Below, piece by piece: positions 35,095 through 46,705 of a DNA stretch of 64,000 bases (its first letter is position 1; each line of letters opens with the position of its first letter). The notes below the pieces were generated by a model that was not told the DNA's origin, did no database searches, and saw only the letters and a list, made by a program, of their open reading frames with translations. The stretch is taken from contig MU006095.1 of the NCBI GenBank assembly GCA_010093705.1, forward strand, positions 810,315 to 874,314. The letters run 5' to 3'. Made by a program: the position numbers and the translations under genes. The stretch comes from Patellaria atrata CBS 101060 (taxonomy: Eukaryota > Ascomycota > Dothideomycetes > Patellariales > Patellariaceae).

Positions 35095-35673
35095 TCAGGA
35101 CCTTGCACTTTTACTATTAGACAAGATCAGCAGAACGGGATGCAGCTGCTTCCGGAACTCCCGTCCAAAAGCATAGAGGAGATGAAAAATAACAGCTCGC
35201 AACTTTCGCAAGCCACGCAGTACCATGTGGGCGGATCGATTTACCGTGACAATGGTTGAGCTGTCGGACCTTTTAGCCCTAGCCAGCCTTCCTCCCTCTG
35301 GGCCGTTAATAAGCCAGCGTGTCCACTCATAGACTTGGCCAGTTGTCCATAACTTCCTCTCTAGTGAGGGACTCATACCCGGTACAATCGGTTGTCTCTT
35401 CAGTGACCCCCTCCGTGATGGTACAGTCAATGTCCATAGAAGAAAAGATATATTCTCGAGTGCGGAGTTTTTTTGCATGATCCAGAATACGAAGGCGACC
35501 GTATCACGCGTGTATGGGAAGGCACGGTTACAATCGTTATTGGGGAGGCGAATATACGGCCAAGGGTGCCAGCGGGGTGGATCTGTGCCTAATATAGGGC
35601 AACCTTGCCTTAATCTGAGAGCTTTTGGTGTGGAGACTGGGGACAACATTTTGTGATGTATCGCATTTTTCAT
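35095..35673 (-). other. Unrecognised 192-codon open frame in the desert
   Basis: This is the longest open frame in the desert. It ends at 35095 and contains a tryptophan-rich block (QVYEWTRWLINGPEGGRLAR) preceded by GMSPSLERKLW. No family is recognised, its upstream limit lacks a clear ATG context, and plus-strand frames over the same DNA are also open. It may be a remnant of a gene or chance. Confidence 0.2.
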
Positions 35674-38600
35674 CGCAGTTGGGCGGCGACAAGCCCCAGT
35701 TCGGCTTGTTGCTCTTTCGTCTCAACTCGGGACGATGTCCGTCCTCCTTAGCAAGCGCACACTATCCACAAACCTCCTACAAGGCCCCTTCTGCTCCCCT
35801 CGCTCTCGGTTTTGCCTTAGCAAAGTCTTTTGATGACCTCCCCGCATCCATGATGGGGTGGTATGCAGGTCAGCTTTCGACACTCATGCCACCCCTCGAC
35901 GTCTTGGCTTTTGCAGGTCCTGAGAAGGACGGGCACTGACGGGATGGTGGTCGTCTGGAAATTGACATATTGCCGTTCTGATTCCCTCATTCCTGGCCCC
36001 TAGTTTCCTCGAGACAGACCAGAATGGCGGGTTAAAGAGATTACGAAACTGCAGGGAACTACGAGACGCCAATATCTATCGTCTTCAGTCAATACTTTTT
36101 GTTGTGCGTACATTACTGTAAAACGATCTCGCGCAGCCCTGCCAGCTTCAGGAGTCCGTTTGCGACCACCTTCTACATGTAGAACATCTCACACGTTCTC
36201 ACTAGCGTCACGACACAACTATCTTTTACCATACATACAGCACTCACTCTCTAAAGTGATGTTCTCAAACTTTTGCTTCGAGTCATTCATTGTTGCGAAA
36301 ATGCGGTGGCCCTATCGCAGACTCAAAATTCGTCACCGCAGGAACGCACCATATGCGCCCAATAATACTCATCCCCTAGAGGGTTAAACGATCTCCTCTT
36401 CATAGCTACGGGATACGGTGCAAAATCCAAGGACACGAAATACAGATGTTGATCTAATTTGACATAGGAACAGTATCACGAATCGTATCCCTGACGTAGA
36501 AGTTGAGCTACGTTTCGAGATTGCATTGTGGTGGGTCTGTCGCAGCTCACAGTGGCTAACCTCAAGGCAAATCACTAACTCAGATCGTCATCCCGTTCCC
36601 ATATTTCGAATTCGAACCGCATCCGCTCTCGACTAGGAATCCTAACCCCGTAAGGGAAAGATACATGTACTTGCATCAGAAATTGGGATGTTGCTACGAG
36701 CGGGGAAGTGTGCTCAAGTGCCTCTCCTAGGGATTACTCCGGTTCACCGCTGAGATTAACTCTTGTCCCTGTCCATGTATTTTTGCAGAAAGTACTTTTC
36801 CGCTCTCTCGGGTTTACAAATTCGCAATTTATGCACAAAGGAAACTTTTCGGTTCCGGAATTTCCTGTATACGAAAACGGTGATCTTCATGCTGTCGATG
36901 ACAAGCGCCGTACGCGATCTCGGAATGGCGTCTCATAAAACTGTTTCAGCCAGCGGTGACCCCCACACAGTGGGAATTTTGTTCCCCAGATCCAGCAAGG
37001 TCCCGCTCAGGAACACCTCCCCTTGTCGGTGATATAGAAATACGGCAACAAGTAACGGTAGCCGTCCAGTGCATCTTCCCATAACAGTTAAACGCCAACG
37101 AATATACTAACTTCATTCAATTAACCAGGTAACATCCAGCCGACTTGTCTATCTGCTACTACGCTCCTACAGCAGTTACGCCGCTTAGACAAACCCCTAA
37201 TCCTTAATTGAAAGAATCATATGGAATTGCTAGTCTCTTTAGGGATCAGCAGTCCGTCGCCGTCAGTTTTCAAAAAACGCCAGTATAAGCGAGATTTGCA
37301 ATAGCAGATGTTATCGCTACACTACGATCAAAACATTGCCCCTATAGAGAGCCAATCAAATTAAACGTCTATGGCTGACGGACCGCTCCGACCCTATCAG
37401 GACGTTTGGTGACGAGCGGCCGTTCACTCAAAATCAAGAATTTAACACCGCCTATATCACAGCCCTACGCCGCTAGTCCGCCTCGTAAACTTGTTGTAAT
37501 GGAGAACTAAAGAGCACAGACTCCTTCTTAATCCAATGACACGCCTTTCTCCTGATTCCAATGGCTCACCGCAACCACTCAGCTTTCATTGACGCTCCAG
37601 ACAGTTTTTACCCTTGACCTCAGGCCTTCTCTTCAAATCTGATACCATCCTAGAACTCCTACTATAGCTAGGTCTACGAACTTCTGATTTCCGAATCGGC
37701 GAACTGACGCGTACTTCCATTTACAGCGCCTCAAATGATCTTCATCACAGCACAAGTGAGACGCTGGTAGTGCTCCGCCACAGGGACCGGGAGGGATAAA
37801 GTGTATCTGACAAACAGATGGATATAAAAAATTCGTTATGAAAGACCATATCATGTACGTACCACTGAAACTAAAGTACAGCTAGGGTCTTGAAAAGGAT
37901 GAACCATCCATAAGCTAAAGATAGGATGACTCCATATGGAGCGGCATGAGTTTCTAACCATTCACTGGATAGTCACTATCCCTTGCTATGGGGACAGCCC
38001 ATACTCTCACAATAGATCATAGTTTCCAGTTGTCAGCGTTACGACTGCTGAGTTATTAGGCGTCACTTTTCACATATTAAGCTAAATGTCCTCTAGCAGT
38101 TTTACGCGGAATCGCGGATGATCTTCCAAAAGCAGGTTTCCATTGATCCATACAATCGTCGATCATCTCGGTAGCAATTATCCCTTTCTCAAAAGCCACC
38201 AGTATGTTGGCATGCGGATGGTCACGATAGTGTGCTTTCCTGGCGATGTCAACCGAACGATTCTCCATGATATTGAGTCATTTACATATTGTAACATGCT
38301 CCTCGATTCTCTGTACTTGTACTCTACTGCAGTACAGGTATGCTAGACAATTGGGGTCATATTAAGGACAGCTTACCAGACTACTAGCGCAGGTGGTGAG
38401 GGTCTTCACTCTCGCCGGCCTCTTGGTTTAGCCCCACTCTTTTATTTCAATTGGCCATCGTACGTTATGTTTCTGTCCACATATCAGTGTACTGAGCAGT
38501 ACAACATGTGACTAGCTGAGGACGCAAAATGCGGAATGCAGGCACATCAAGAAAGAGACATGCGCCCTCTCATTGGCCAATAAGTCCAGAATCATTCGGA

Positions 38601-39180
38601 TCCAGGCCGATCTTAACCCCCAGTAAATCCACAAAATGGATCATATCAGCTCACTATCTTACCTCGCGTCATCCTGCCCTAAATGTATAGATAGTTTAAC
38701 CTCTAAGGGTCTAAATGTTTCAAGCTTTCTAGTATGGATTCGTTGCTAATGGTAGCATGGATTTGAGCCCTGGGAATTCATATTATCATGTAAGTTCGCA
38801 ACTCCACAAAGCCTCAATGGTTCGAGATACTCTCCCATGTCAAGTCAACCGGTATCTTTTCCGTTATGCTCGAACACGGGGTTTGCGAGAACACGATGTG
38901 CCGATGGTTCGGCCCGAGCGGAACATAGAAGTTTCATCTTGGATAAGCATGAGCCTCAACGTGAACATGCTTCTACGCCATCAGTCTTATACCATCTTTA
39001 TCGCATGATTAGTCCGCCTCATTCTTCGCAGACCTCTTGACAATGCTGCTTTGTCATATCACTGGCCGGAACACTCTCTTCTCATTCTGTACGGCTCGAA
39101 ATTAGACAGCATAATTGCATTCCTTCCCTTGAATCATTTTTAATGCGGCAGGATAAAAGCACATATCCAATTTGTATAGG

Positions 39181-39213
39181 CTAGCGACTGCAGTGTAGTC
39201 TCACACTCGCTAG
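39181..39213. repeat. 33-nt hairpin
   Basis: The arms CTAGCG and CGCTAG plus an inner AGTGT/ACACT pair form an interrupted stem. About 120 bp downstream, near 39308, ACTACACTGCAG is an inverted match to CTGCAGTGTAGT inside the hairpin. No coding frame is present. It may be part of a decayed small element. Confidence 0.5.
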
Positions 39214-41647
39214 TCCCTGCTTCCATATGCATGGCCTACAAGATGGATATCGAATAAATAAGCTTAGCAGCTGTTTATTGCACGGGAACATGCAATACCA
39301 GCGCTAACTACACTGCAGAATCGTTAATCCTGACCTACGTGAGCTCCAGTGAACCAAACCTTGCATTGCATCTCCATTGTGTAGATCCCGCGGACCTGCC
39401 ACGTTATCAGGAATACTGCAATATGCAGACTGGGTTATTGGACCGAGTCCTCAACAATTTAGAACCAGTAATAGCATCTGGAACCAAATACGCCAAAGTG
39501 AAAAACCTTAGGTGAAGCCACAAGTCCTGCTTCGTTGTGACTTCATCTTACTCTTGAGGTTAGGCAGTCCATCAAGGAAATATCAGTATCGGGTAAAGTT
39601 GTTAGGCATGTTGTTAGGATTGTGTAGTCTTCGGTGAGTATTTCGTACGAGCATGATTCAAGCAGAGGGAGTCACAAGTCTCTCCTAAATTCCCCGTGCG
39701 TCCGTCCGACCTCAAGAACATAATGTTTTGCAGTCCATCCTTAGTGAACGTTGTCAGCTAACAGGCTGCACGTTACACAAGCCCACAGTGATAACTAGGG
39801 TTAAAACCAAGGCACACTTCTGCAGTATGTGGGGATACTCCATTCACTTGTATGTGGGCAAAATGAACTTCTGTGCTTGGTAAGTTGTTGATATCTGTTC
39901 GTCATCTCAAAGGGTTTGAATGCCCGCCAGTCTTTACTAGGATTATTCCCATTCTGCGGTGGCTATGATAAGGACCAATATGATTGAACGTGCATGAATG
40001 TGCAGAGACGGTGGGTCGACACAGTCATTAAGCGGGAGAGCGGTGTGGTATTTGGAAGACCGACGTGACCTCCAGGTTAAACCTGGGGACCCGCGTGGGA
40101 CACTTCAAAGCTGGAGACTTCAGGGCAACAGGAATTATCCCCGGACAGTCTCGATGGTATTGCGGCCAGCAACTATCGTTGAGGAGCGTAAAGGTCAGCT
40201 GAGGACTCAGGAACAGCAACTCACCTTGATGGTTATAGTCATTCTCTAAAGGCGGAAACGAGCGTTCCCTTTGCATACAAGGTTTGAAATTGAACATACC
40301 GCCGCGTCACTGACATTTGGGATAGCAGGATAAGGTATACGTCCTCAGGCTCAATCACTCAGTAGCCCTAATTGAACCCCGGCCACACTTCCTCGTTCTC
40401 GGTCACCTGCTCGAATATCGTCGGCGGGGAATCTCATCATCTGTCATGCACTGCGGACATATGTACACCATCCCCGAAGATACATAGAATACCGTCAACA
40501 GTCACAGTCGGACACTCTCTAACATCAGGAATAAACGCCCTTTACTTTACATTGAAGACAATCTGCAGTCCACGGAATCGATAAAACATCTATACTAATC
40601 TTCACAGAGGATAACGGAAGTCAGGACGAACAACAAGCTTCGGGTATCTGATTCACCCCTGGATTATCCGTACAGCTACGCAGAGTGTCTATGATTTTAC
40701 TATAAAGCGGTTTTCATGTACAAGGGCCCGAAGTGAATCAGTCGACGACTGGGCTGTATCAAACGATGACCGGCCTATATCAATCCACGACTGGACTGGA
40801 CTGTACAACATTACCGCAGTGTAATTTTGGCCTAACTATACTGTACTCATATGCACTTTACCTGTATGTATTACTCTGAAGTGAGTGTCCTGTGGATCCT
40901 GACTGTACTGGACAGTGCAATCCTATAGAATACTGGATCAGACTCAACTGTATGTAACAGATATAGATTATAGGGATAAGGGTCAGACAAGATATACGAG
41001 ACTGTACGATTAGACTGAATTGCACAGTGTGCCAAATGGCGAATGGGAGATGATATTCTTGCGACGAGACTGCGTCGTTGTAGGGAAGAGTTTTGTGTAC
41101 GGTTCGGGGGTTTCTAGGTTGTTTGTATGATGGGTAGAATGGGTACTGGGTGACGTCGGGGAGGAGTGATGTCAGGAAGGATTTTGGGCACTGGGATAGC
41201 GGGTGTTGTCGATATGAAAGACATGAGTGGATTGAATTTGTCTAATAGGCCAGAGAGGGTACGGTTTCAAGAGGTAAAAGGAGTAGCGAAAAGGGAAACA
41301 GGGAGAATGAAGAAAGGGTAAGGGGTTGAAATCCGGGCTGGAAGATCAAATTGGAACTACAGATGAGGTATAGGATCATAGCAAAATGGTATGGTAGAAG
41401 GTTGTATTCCGTTTCTTGTCCAGTGGGTCAAACACGATTTTCATTTTTCATTCATCTCCGCTACGTAGCTTTCGTATCGCATTACATTCATATAGTACAC
41501 AAACCGACGCCCGATCTACAACTCTTGAAGTATACAAGGTCTCTTCTCATTAACACAGCCAGATCTTCCACGTCCAAATCTCAGGATTCTCGCATACGAG
41601 CCATATTGCTCGTATGCCGGTACGGCCATTCGTTCACCGTCTTTCCC

Positions 41648-44209
41648 TCATCCGACCACAAACCTCACACCGAGCACGACGCTGTCGCACTCGAAGTGAC
41701 CACTCCTCTCGCTCCGAATTTGGCGGAGGGTCCCCCACTCCGTTCCGGCTTTGCCCTCCTCTGCGTACGTGAGCACGCAGTCCTTGCTGAGTTCCGGAGT
41801 CACGAGCTCCGGATCCAGGACGTACGTGTAGTTGTCTCCGTCCTTGGGTGCGGTATAGGGGGAGGGGACGCTGGACAGGGACGAGGTTGCCGAGGGGCCA
41901 CGGGGACTGGCAGGGCGGGTAGGCCCGCGGGAGTTTCGGTTCGGTGGCGATGGTGCCACTGGCATGCTCGGGTGCGCGTGTAATTGAGCGCCAGACATCA
42001 TGAGTTGCTCTGGCGGGGTACGAGGGGATGGTGCACGGGATCTCTTGGCCCGCGTGGGTGCTTGCTCCGGTATAGTTCGAGCTCGCAGGTTGACCGTGGA
42101 TGGCGGCTCCCGAAGGGTTTGGATGAGGGGGTCGGAGAGCTGGGCCAGGCGGAATGGTTTGGTGAGGGTGGTGTCGCGGATGACCTTGGGACCGGCTTTG
42201 ATCATGACCCGGGAGACGAGATCATCTGTGGGGAGTAAATTCATATTTCCACGGGATTGAACCACAAGATTGTGCGAAGGGTTGCGGATGGCGCTTGGGG
42301 CGTAGGAGAAGCTCCCGCGGCGAGTCATACCAAGTGTAGGGGCTGTTTCAGACGGTGTTGTTGCCATAGCAGCGTGGGATGCCTTCTGGTCACGCATGGG
42401 CAAGGTATGCTTAGGTTTGGCAGGAAGAATTAGCCGATTCTCTTTGAGGTTCTTGGATCCAGCATTAGATGGCGAAGAAGGGGTGTCGGGTGGCCGCATG
42501 CTATTATCAAGGGATCTCTTGGTAGGAGTAACCGCCACAGGGGAGGTGGTACCAGAACTACCATTATCCCGTAGAGTGAGAGTACTGAAGGTGTTTGTGC
42601 GCGTCCTTCGTAGGTGTAGAGGTGATCCTAGCCCTTTCCGTGCATAAGAAGTGACACCTATGTTTCCTATGGGGCGTCTCCTATCATCGGGACTGCTGGT
42701 AACATTCACAATGTAGGAAAAACCCGCTATTCGAACTTGTTGGGATGACGGCTGTTGGCCGGATCCTGGTGAACGAGACAAGAAAAACCCCGGAAGGAGA
42801 TGCGATGGATTATGATTCTGTAAACTTACACTTGCATAATTTGCCCCTTGTGAGTCAATTCGCGGCTTGGATGAAGCAGAGACGCGGTCTGATAGCCACT
42901 TATTATCTGCTAAACTTGAGTCCACCCATTGAGAAGCATGTTCTGTGCCAGGCAGGTGCGACTGTGTACCAGCTGACACCACGTCATCGTCTTGTGATTC
43001 TGTTGAACTTATTGAATATCTTTCGGTCCTGGCGGTGTGACGTTTGTCTGGAGCTTTGAAGCGGTAAGTCTCGCTCCATAGCCTCTTCGGCTCTTTTAGA
43101 TACTCATGGCTAGCGTCGTATTTCCTTCCTTCTCCCGCAGATATGATCACATCAATGACTCCGAACCTGGCGCCCGGCTCTCGCATGTTCTTGATTGCTT
43201 CGGGAGGCGGGATATCAGCCAAACTTCTGAGGTAGTCTCCGATTGGAGATCTGTCGCCGTACATGTCATATCCATTTGCTTCCGCTTCTTCCGCGATAGC
43301 TTTTGAGATCTCCATCCAGCGCTCTGTTGGCGCGGAAACGCCGGACTTCGAAGTTCTCTTAGAGTTTCTGAGCGACCCATCTGGATGCTGAGCAGGAGGT
43401 ACAATCACCCAAGCGTGTTCCACTATGTACCCAATTCTGGTTCCGGCGAATATGAGGGGAGTGATAGTGGTAGCGTTGAACCTAGGACGATCACGTCTTG
43501 TCAAGAACGTGCAATTCACGAGCTCACCATTAAACAACACATCGATCCTCAAGTCTTGAGGTGCATTTTTAGGGTCCCGAAAGTTCTCAATGAATGTCTT
43601 GCCAGATAGGGCAACTTGGATCGCGAGTGCCTGGGGCTGCAGGAATTCGCTTGGTAGATTGTGCTGTAATCGAAGGGTTTGAAGAAGGTTTGGTAAGGAA
43701 CGGTTCGGTGATACGTTGCGTGTCGCGCTGTCGGCAAGAGGTGGACGAGAAAGTGTTTGATGTCGCTTCGTAACTCGTGCCGCCCTACTGTCTGTAGCTC
43801 CGTCCCCGTCGCCGGTTGTTTCGAGTTCTCCAGTAGGGATTACAAGTGACGAGGAGTCTTGCGATACGACCGATTCGGAGCGAAGAATGGATTGTCGTTG
43901 CGATACGCGTCTTGTGGTGTGAGCATGCGGAGCCGTTTCGTTCGCTCTCACTAGTTCCGTGCCGGCGTGAACAAGGTAGAATGGAATATCTTTATCCTTG
44001 CCGATGAAGTTGAGATTGGTGTCCTCGCCACCTTCGAACGGGATCGGTTTCTCGAAGAGACGGCGACCGTTGCGAAGCTGCGACTCGGAAATTTCAACAT
44101 TTCTTCCTGCGGCAGGATTCTTCCTGACCTCTGGCTCTGCGACTGTTGACGAATTGAGATCAGCGACAGATAAGCGCACCGAAGTGCTGAGAGGAGAGTA
44201 GGTAGGCAT
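41648..44209 (-). CDS. Uncharacterised 853-residue fungal protein
   Basis: A single uninterrupted minus-strand frame of 853 codons from an ATG at 44209. The N-terminal 170 residues are mostly disordered. A likely folded region lies at about residues 175-300: LPNLLQTLRLQHNLPSEFLQ, then ALSGKTFIENFRD, RIDVLFNGELVNCTFLTRR, and TRIGYIVEHAWVIVPP. A second conserved-looking stretch follows (WMEISKAIAEEAEANGYDMY, then FGVIDVIISAGEGRKYDA). The C-terminal half is rich in S, P, R and T, with many SP/TP sites, and ends in a short ordered tail (YVLDPELVTPELSKDCVLTY). No enzyme motif, membrane helix or signal peptide is seen. The length and clean frame make it a real gene. The function is unknown; a regulated cytosolic or nuclear protein is only inference. 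Confidence 0.82.
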   Translation of the reverse strand: MPTYSPLSTSVRLSVADLNSSTVAEPEVRKNPAAGRNVEISESQLRNGRRLFEKPIPFEGGEDTNLNFIGKDKDIPFYLVHAGTELVRANETAPHAHTTRRVSQRQSILRSESVVSQDSSSLVIPTGELETTGDGDGATDSRAARVTKRHQTLSRPPLADSATRNVSPNRSLPNLLQTLRLQHNLPSEFLQPQALAIQVALSGKTFIENFRDPKNAPQDLRIDVLFNGELVNCTFLTRRDRPRFNATTITPLIFAGTRIGYIVEHAWVIVPPAQHPDGSLRNSKRTSKSGVSAPTERWMEISKAIAEEAEANGYDMYGDRSPIGDYLRSLADIPPPEAIKNMREPGARFGVIDVIISAGEGRKYDASHEYLKEPKRLWSETYRFKAPDKRHTARTERYSISSTESQDDDVVSAGTQSHLPGTEHASQWVDSSLADNKWLSDRVSASSKPRIDSQGANYASVSLQNHNPSHLLPGFFLSRSPGSGQQPSSQQVRIAGFSYIVNVTSSPDDRRRPIGNIGVTSYARKGLGSPLHLRRTRTNTFSTLTLRDNGSSGTTSPVAVTPTKRSLDNSMRPPDTPSSPSNAGSKNLKENRLILPAKPKHTLPMRDQKASHAAMATTPSETAPTLGMTRRGSFSYAPSAIRNPSHNLVVQSRGNMNLLPTDDLVSRVMIKAGPKVIRDTTLTKPFRLAQLSDPLIQTLREPPSTVNLRARTIPEQAPTRAKRSRAPSPRTPPEQLMMSGAQLHAHPSMPVAPSPPNRNSRGPTRPASPRGPSATSSLSSVPSPYTAPKDGDNYTYVLDPELVTPELSKDCVLTYAEEGKAGTEWGTLRQIRSERSGHFECDSVVLGVRFVVG

Positions 44210-44714
44210 AATAGGATATGACGATAATCAATGAGAGGAGAATGAGTGTGGGTGGCATGCAGCCGTCTTCTTTGCAATGAGAAAGGATATTGTCATGTTG
44301 TTTTGAAAGGAAAGAGGGTCGCAATATGTTTTGTTGACGCTGCGGTTAGGCTCGTGATGTTGTCACAATATATCACGTTTTTCTTCACTACCTTAACCAT
44401 CCGCGTCTACATTGGGAAAGGAAAATATTTACTTCTCTTCGGATCAAATAATCAGAAATCTTACTCCTAATTCCCATCTTCTTTCTCAAAGTAATCTTAT
44501 TCGGCTTTACATCTCACCTTACGCTATTTTACACCTAAGGCTTATATGCCATTGGTAGTCGGACCAACAGCTAAGGTATAAGGTATCATCACGGCAGATT
44601 CGTCTCCTTGACCCTTGGTCTACGAGGCAGCCCGATCCGGTACCCAAAGAGGAAGGACCATGGCCTACGTACAAAGTTTCCATTCTGTCCCCGTACGATT
44701 TCAGCCTCTCGCGG
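44210..44714. other. Short intergenic stretch
   Basis: These 505 bp hold the promoter side of the 853-residue gene and the 3' flank of the next minus-strand gene. No RNA gene, repeat or additional frame is supported. Confidence 0.5.
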
Positions 44715-45650
44715 TTACGGTGAATCGGTAATATCTGGTTCGATATCCAATTGTACGTCTCCCAAAGTGTCACCCAATTCCGCAACAGTCCTCTCATACA
44801 CCTTAGCAATTTCCATCTGCCAGTTTTTATCATCATTTTCATCTTCAAGGTCATCGTCTTCATCCATCGTGTCAATTTCTGACTCGGAAGGTGCGTCGAC
44901 GGCCTCTTCGGGATCAAAATCCCCATTACTCATACTTTCAACTACAGTAATACGAGTCCTCCCTACTAGACCCTTAATTCTCACCTTCATCGTATCGGTG
45001 ACCGTGTGTACCGAGTTAAATCCCGGAAGTGGGTCTCCTGTTTCAATATCCCTACCTTGTATGAGTGAAGCAAAGGCCAAATCTAACTTATCTAAAAGGC
45101 GGAATATCGCTTTTGGGCACGGGGGAAACGCTGGAATGAATGTTTCTACCAATGAGGCGAGTGAAAGAAGATAGGGAACCTGCAATGATGCTTCATATAA
45201 GCAAACAATCAGCCCTGGACAGTGTATTGAAGACACTGCGAAGTATTCGAAGGGAGACTAACGTGTTCCAGAGACCCAAACTACATCCACCAGCTTCTCT
45301 ACTTCAGCGCTGGCTTCCCGAAAGTTATCATATCCTCTTGCAGCCCCTTTACCAAATTCATCTCCAGTCTCCCTTTTCGCAAAGCGTCGCCGGATCAGAA
45401 GTATGCCTTGGTCTACGTGACGGATGAAGGTAGATTCCTTTGGACCGCCGCTTTTTAAAGGTTTGTCTCGGGGACGAGGAAGATGGCTACTAATGCTCGA
45501 TGATACAACTGAAGAAGCTGGAGGTGAGAACATGATGGTCAGATCGGGTGGGGAGCTGCTAGAATCTGTGAGACGGAGAAAGTATTTCCAGAGTTCAGGT
45601 TGTTGGTGTCGTCTGATGTTGCTGATGGATGACGTGGACCAGGGTACCAT
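44715..45650 (-). CDS. Conserved hypothetical protein with acidic tail
   Basis: Two exons on the minus strand, 45650-45263 and 45190-44715, joined across a 72-bp intron, give 287 residues. The join produces WVSGTPSLQVPYLLSLASLV, continuous with the conserved core. Core features are FIRHVDQGILLIRRRFAKR, GYDNFREASAEVEKLVDVVW, FPPCPKAIFRLLDKLDLAFASL and GDPLPGFNSVHTVTDTMKVR. The C-terminal 90 residues are strongly acidic (SEIDTMDEDDDLEDENDD). The core resembles a family found across filamentous ascomycetes with no assigned role that I can vouch for. There is no Walker A or B motif, so any automatic recombinase label would be unsupported. It is probably a soluble nuclear or cytosolic helical protein. 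Confidence 0.75.
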
Positions 45651-46701
45651 AAGTCATCAGTCAAGTCGTAACGCCCTTACCCTAAAAACTGCTTCGTGGA
45701 GAACCCCACGTTTACTGTTTTGCCTTCAGATATGCAGATCTGTCGCATACAAGTATTGCCATCTCGAACGACGTTGAACTAGTCTTTGAGTGTAGCTCAC
45801 CAGTGAACACTAGCTTTCTAAGGGATAGGTTTCGAATGCGTTCCTCTTTTTTTTTCTTGCGCTCTGTCGGCTATACCTGTACAGTATAAGTGGTTTTCTC
45901 GGTTAGTTCTACCTGTCAATAAGCCTCGCTCTCTAAGGTGTTCTTAAGAGTGGAAAGAGGAGAATCATAAGAGTTAGATTGCGGCCTGATGGTCTGACGG
46001 TCTGACTATTTGCGCACCTCAATCGCATCATCAGCCTGGAGCAAAAAAAGTTTGAGCATCTTTCGATACGTCACTATAAAGAATCTCTAGAATGGCACGG
46101 TTCGCATCAGATTTACCGACGGGTGTGTACAAAGTACTGTATTGATGGGCTATACAGAGTAGTCCTCGTGGACTACGGATAGATATTTTACTTTCAACGT
46201 GCCACAAGTTCATAACACTCCAGACAGATTTTATAATGGGCATAAAAAATGTAAGTGTAAGCGAGGGCTAACTATAGGCTACTTCCCGGCCTCCGCCGCA
46301 CATCACTGCTGGGGTTGACAACTCGTGGCACTGCAGAGGTTCACTTTAGTACAGAGGTACAGTTAGTAACAGAGGATTTAGCTATCCTACATCAAATTCC
46401 CTCTGCACCTTTATCTTACCACTTTGTCGTGTGCTCTATCCTCATCATTACTGTTCCCGTCGTCCCATTACCCCGGATATCCACCCTCTGTGGCCAGGAG
46501 TGTCATTACTTCTTTTGAAATTTACACCAATAAACTCACCACATTACCGCGTCGACAATCCCTTTGCCCATAGAGTAACAACCTGTCTCTTCATGTCCAA
46601 CTCCGAGTAATCCATTCTCCATCCTTTGACCCTATCGCCAACTGTAGCATGAGGTACAAAGCCGCTGATTGCCCCTGTGTTCTGCGCCGGGTTTATACTT
46701 C
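45651..46701. other. Divergent promoter region
   Basis: These 1.05 kb separate the starts of a minus-strand hypothetical and the plus-strand histidine kinase. Open frames are short. The stretch just before the kinase carries an upstream ORF (listed separately) and CT-rich tracts around 46380-46620. Confidence 0.5.
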
Positions 46702-46705
46702 ATGA
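46649..46705 (+). promoter_or_regulatory. Upstream ORF overlapping the kinase start (ATGA)
   Basis: An ATG at 46649 opens an 18-codon frame (MRYKAADCPCVLRRVYTS) whose TGA overlaps the kinase ATG at 46702 as ATGA. If the mRNA starts upstream of 46649, ribosomes would have to terminate and reinitiate, or leaky-scan, to make the kinase, so translation could be regulated here. The transcript start is not known. Confidence 0.5.

Larger units (their letters stand above)
30458..41647. other. 11-kb gene desert
   Basis: No gene could be supported over 11 kb. Some parts, for example about 31.96-33.70 kb and 39.04-39.99 kb, lack even a 60-codon open frame. Coding-like scraps of unknown family occur near 33.73-33.89 kb (plus), 35.03-35.26 kb (plus) and 35.10-35.67 kb (minus, 192 open codons). 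Overall AT content is moderate, so heavy RIP is not evident. Recognisable structures are a foldback MITE-like element (32760-32911), a strong hairpin (39181-39213), a T run near 31409 and a zone rich in ACTGTAC-type motifs (40740-41060). The first few hundred bases are the promoter side of the LaeA-like gene, and the last few hundred are the 3' flank of the 853-residue gene. Confidence 0.5.

Noticed and set aside
36597-36660. Possible tRNA B-box-like GGTTCGAATT on the minus strand
   Set aside because: No matching A box, anticodon arm or acceptor stem could be folded around it.
41351-41983. 210-codon open frame on the plus strand
   Set aside because: Most of it is antisense to the 853-residue gene, and the part outside has no recognisable protein pattern.
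44715-45650. Calling the acidic-tailed protein a meiotic recombinase
   Set aside because: No Walker A/B or RecA-core motif is present, so the label would not be supported.
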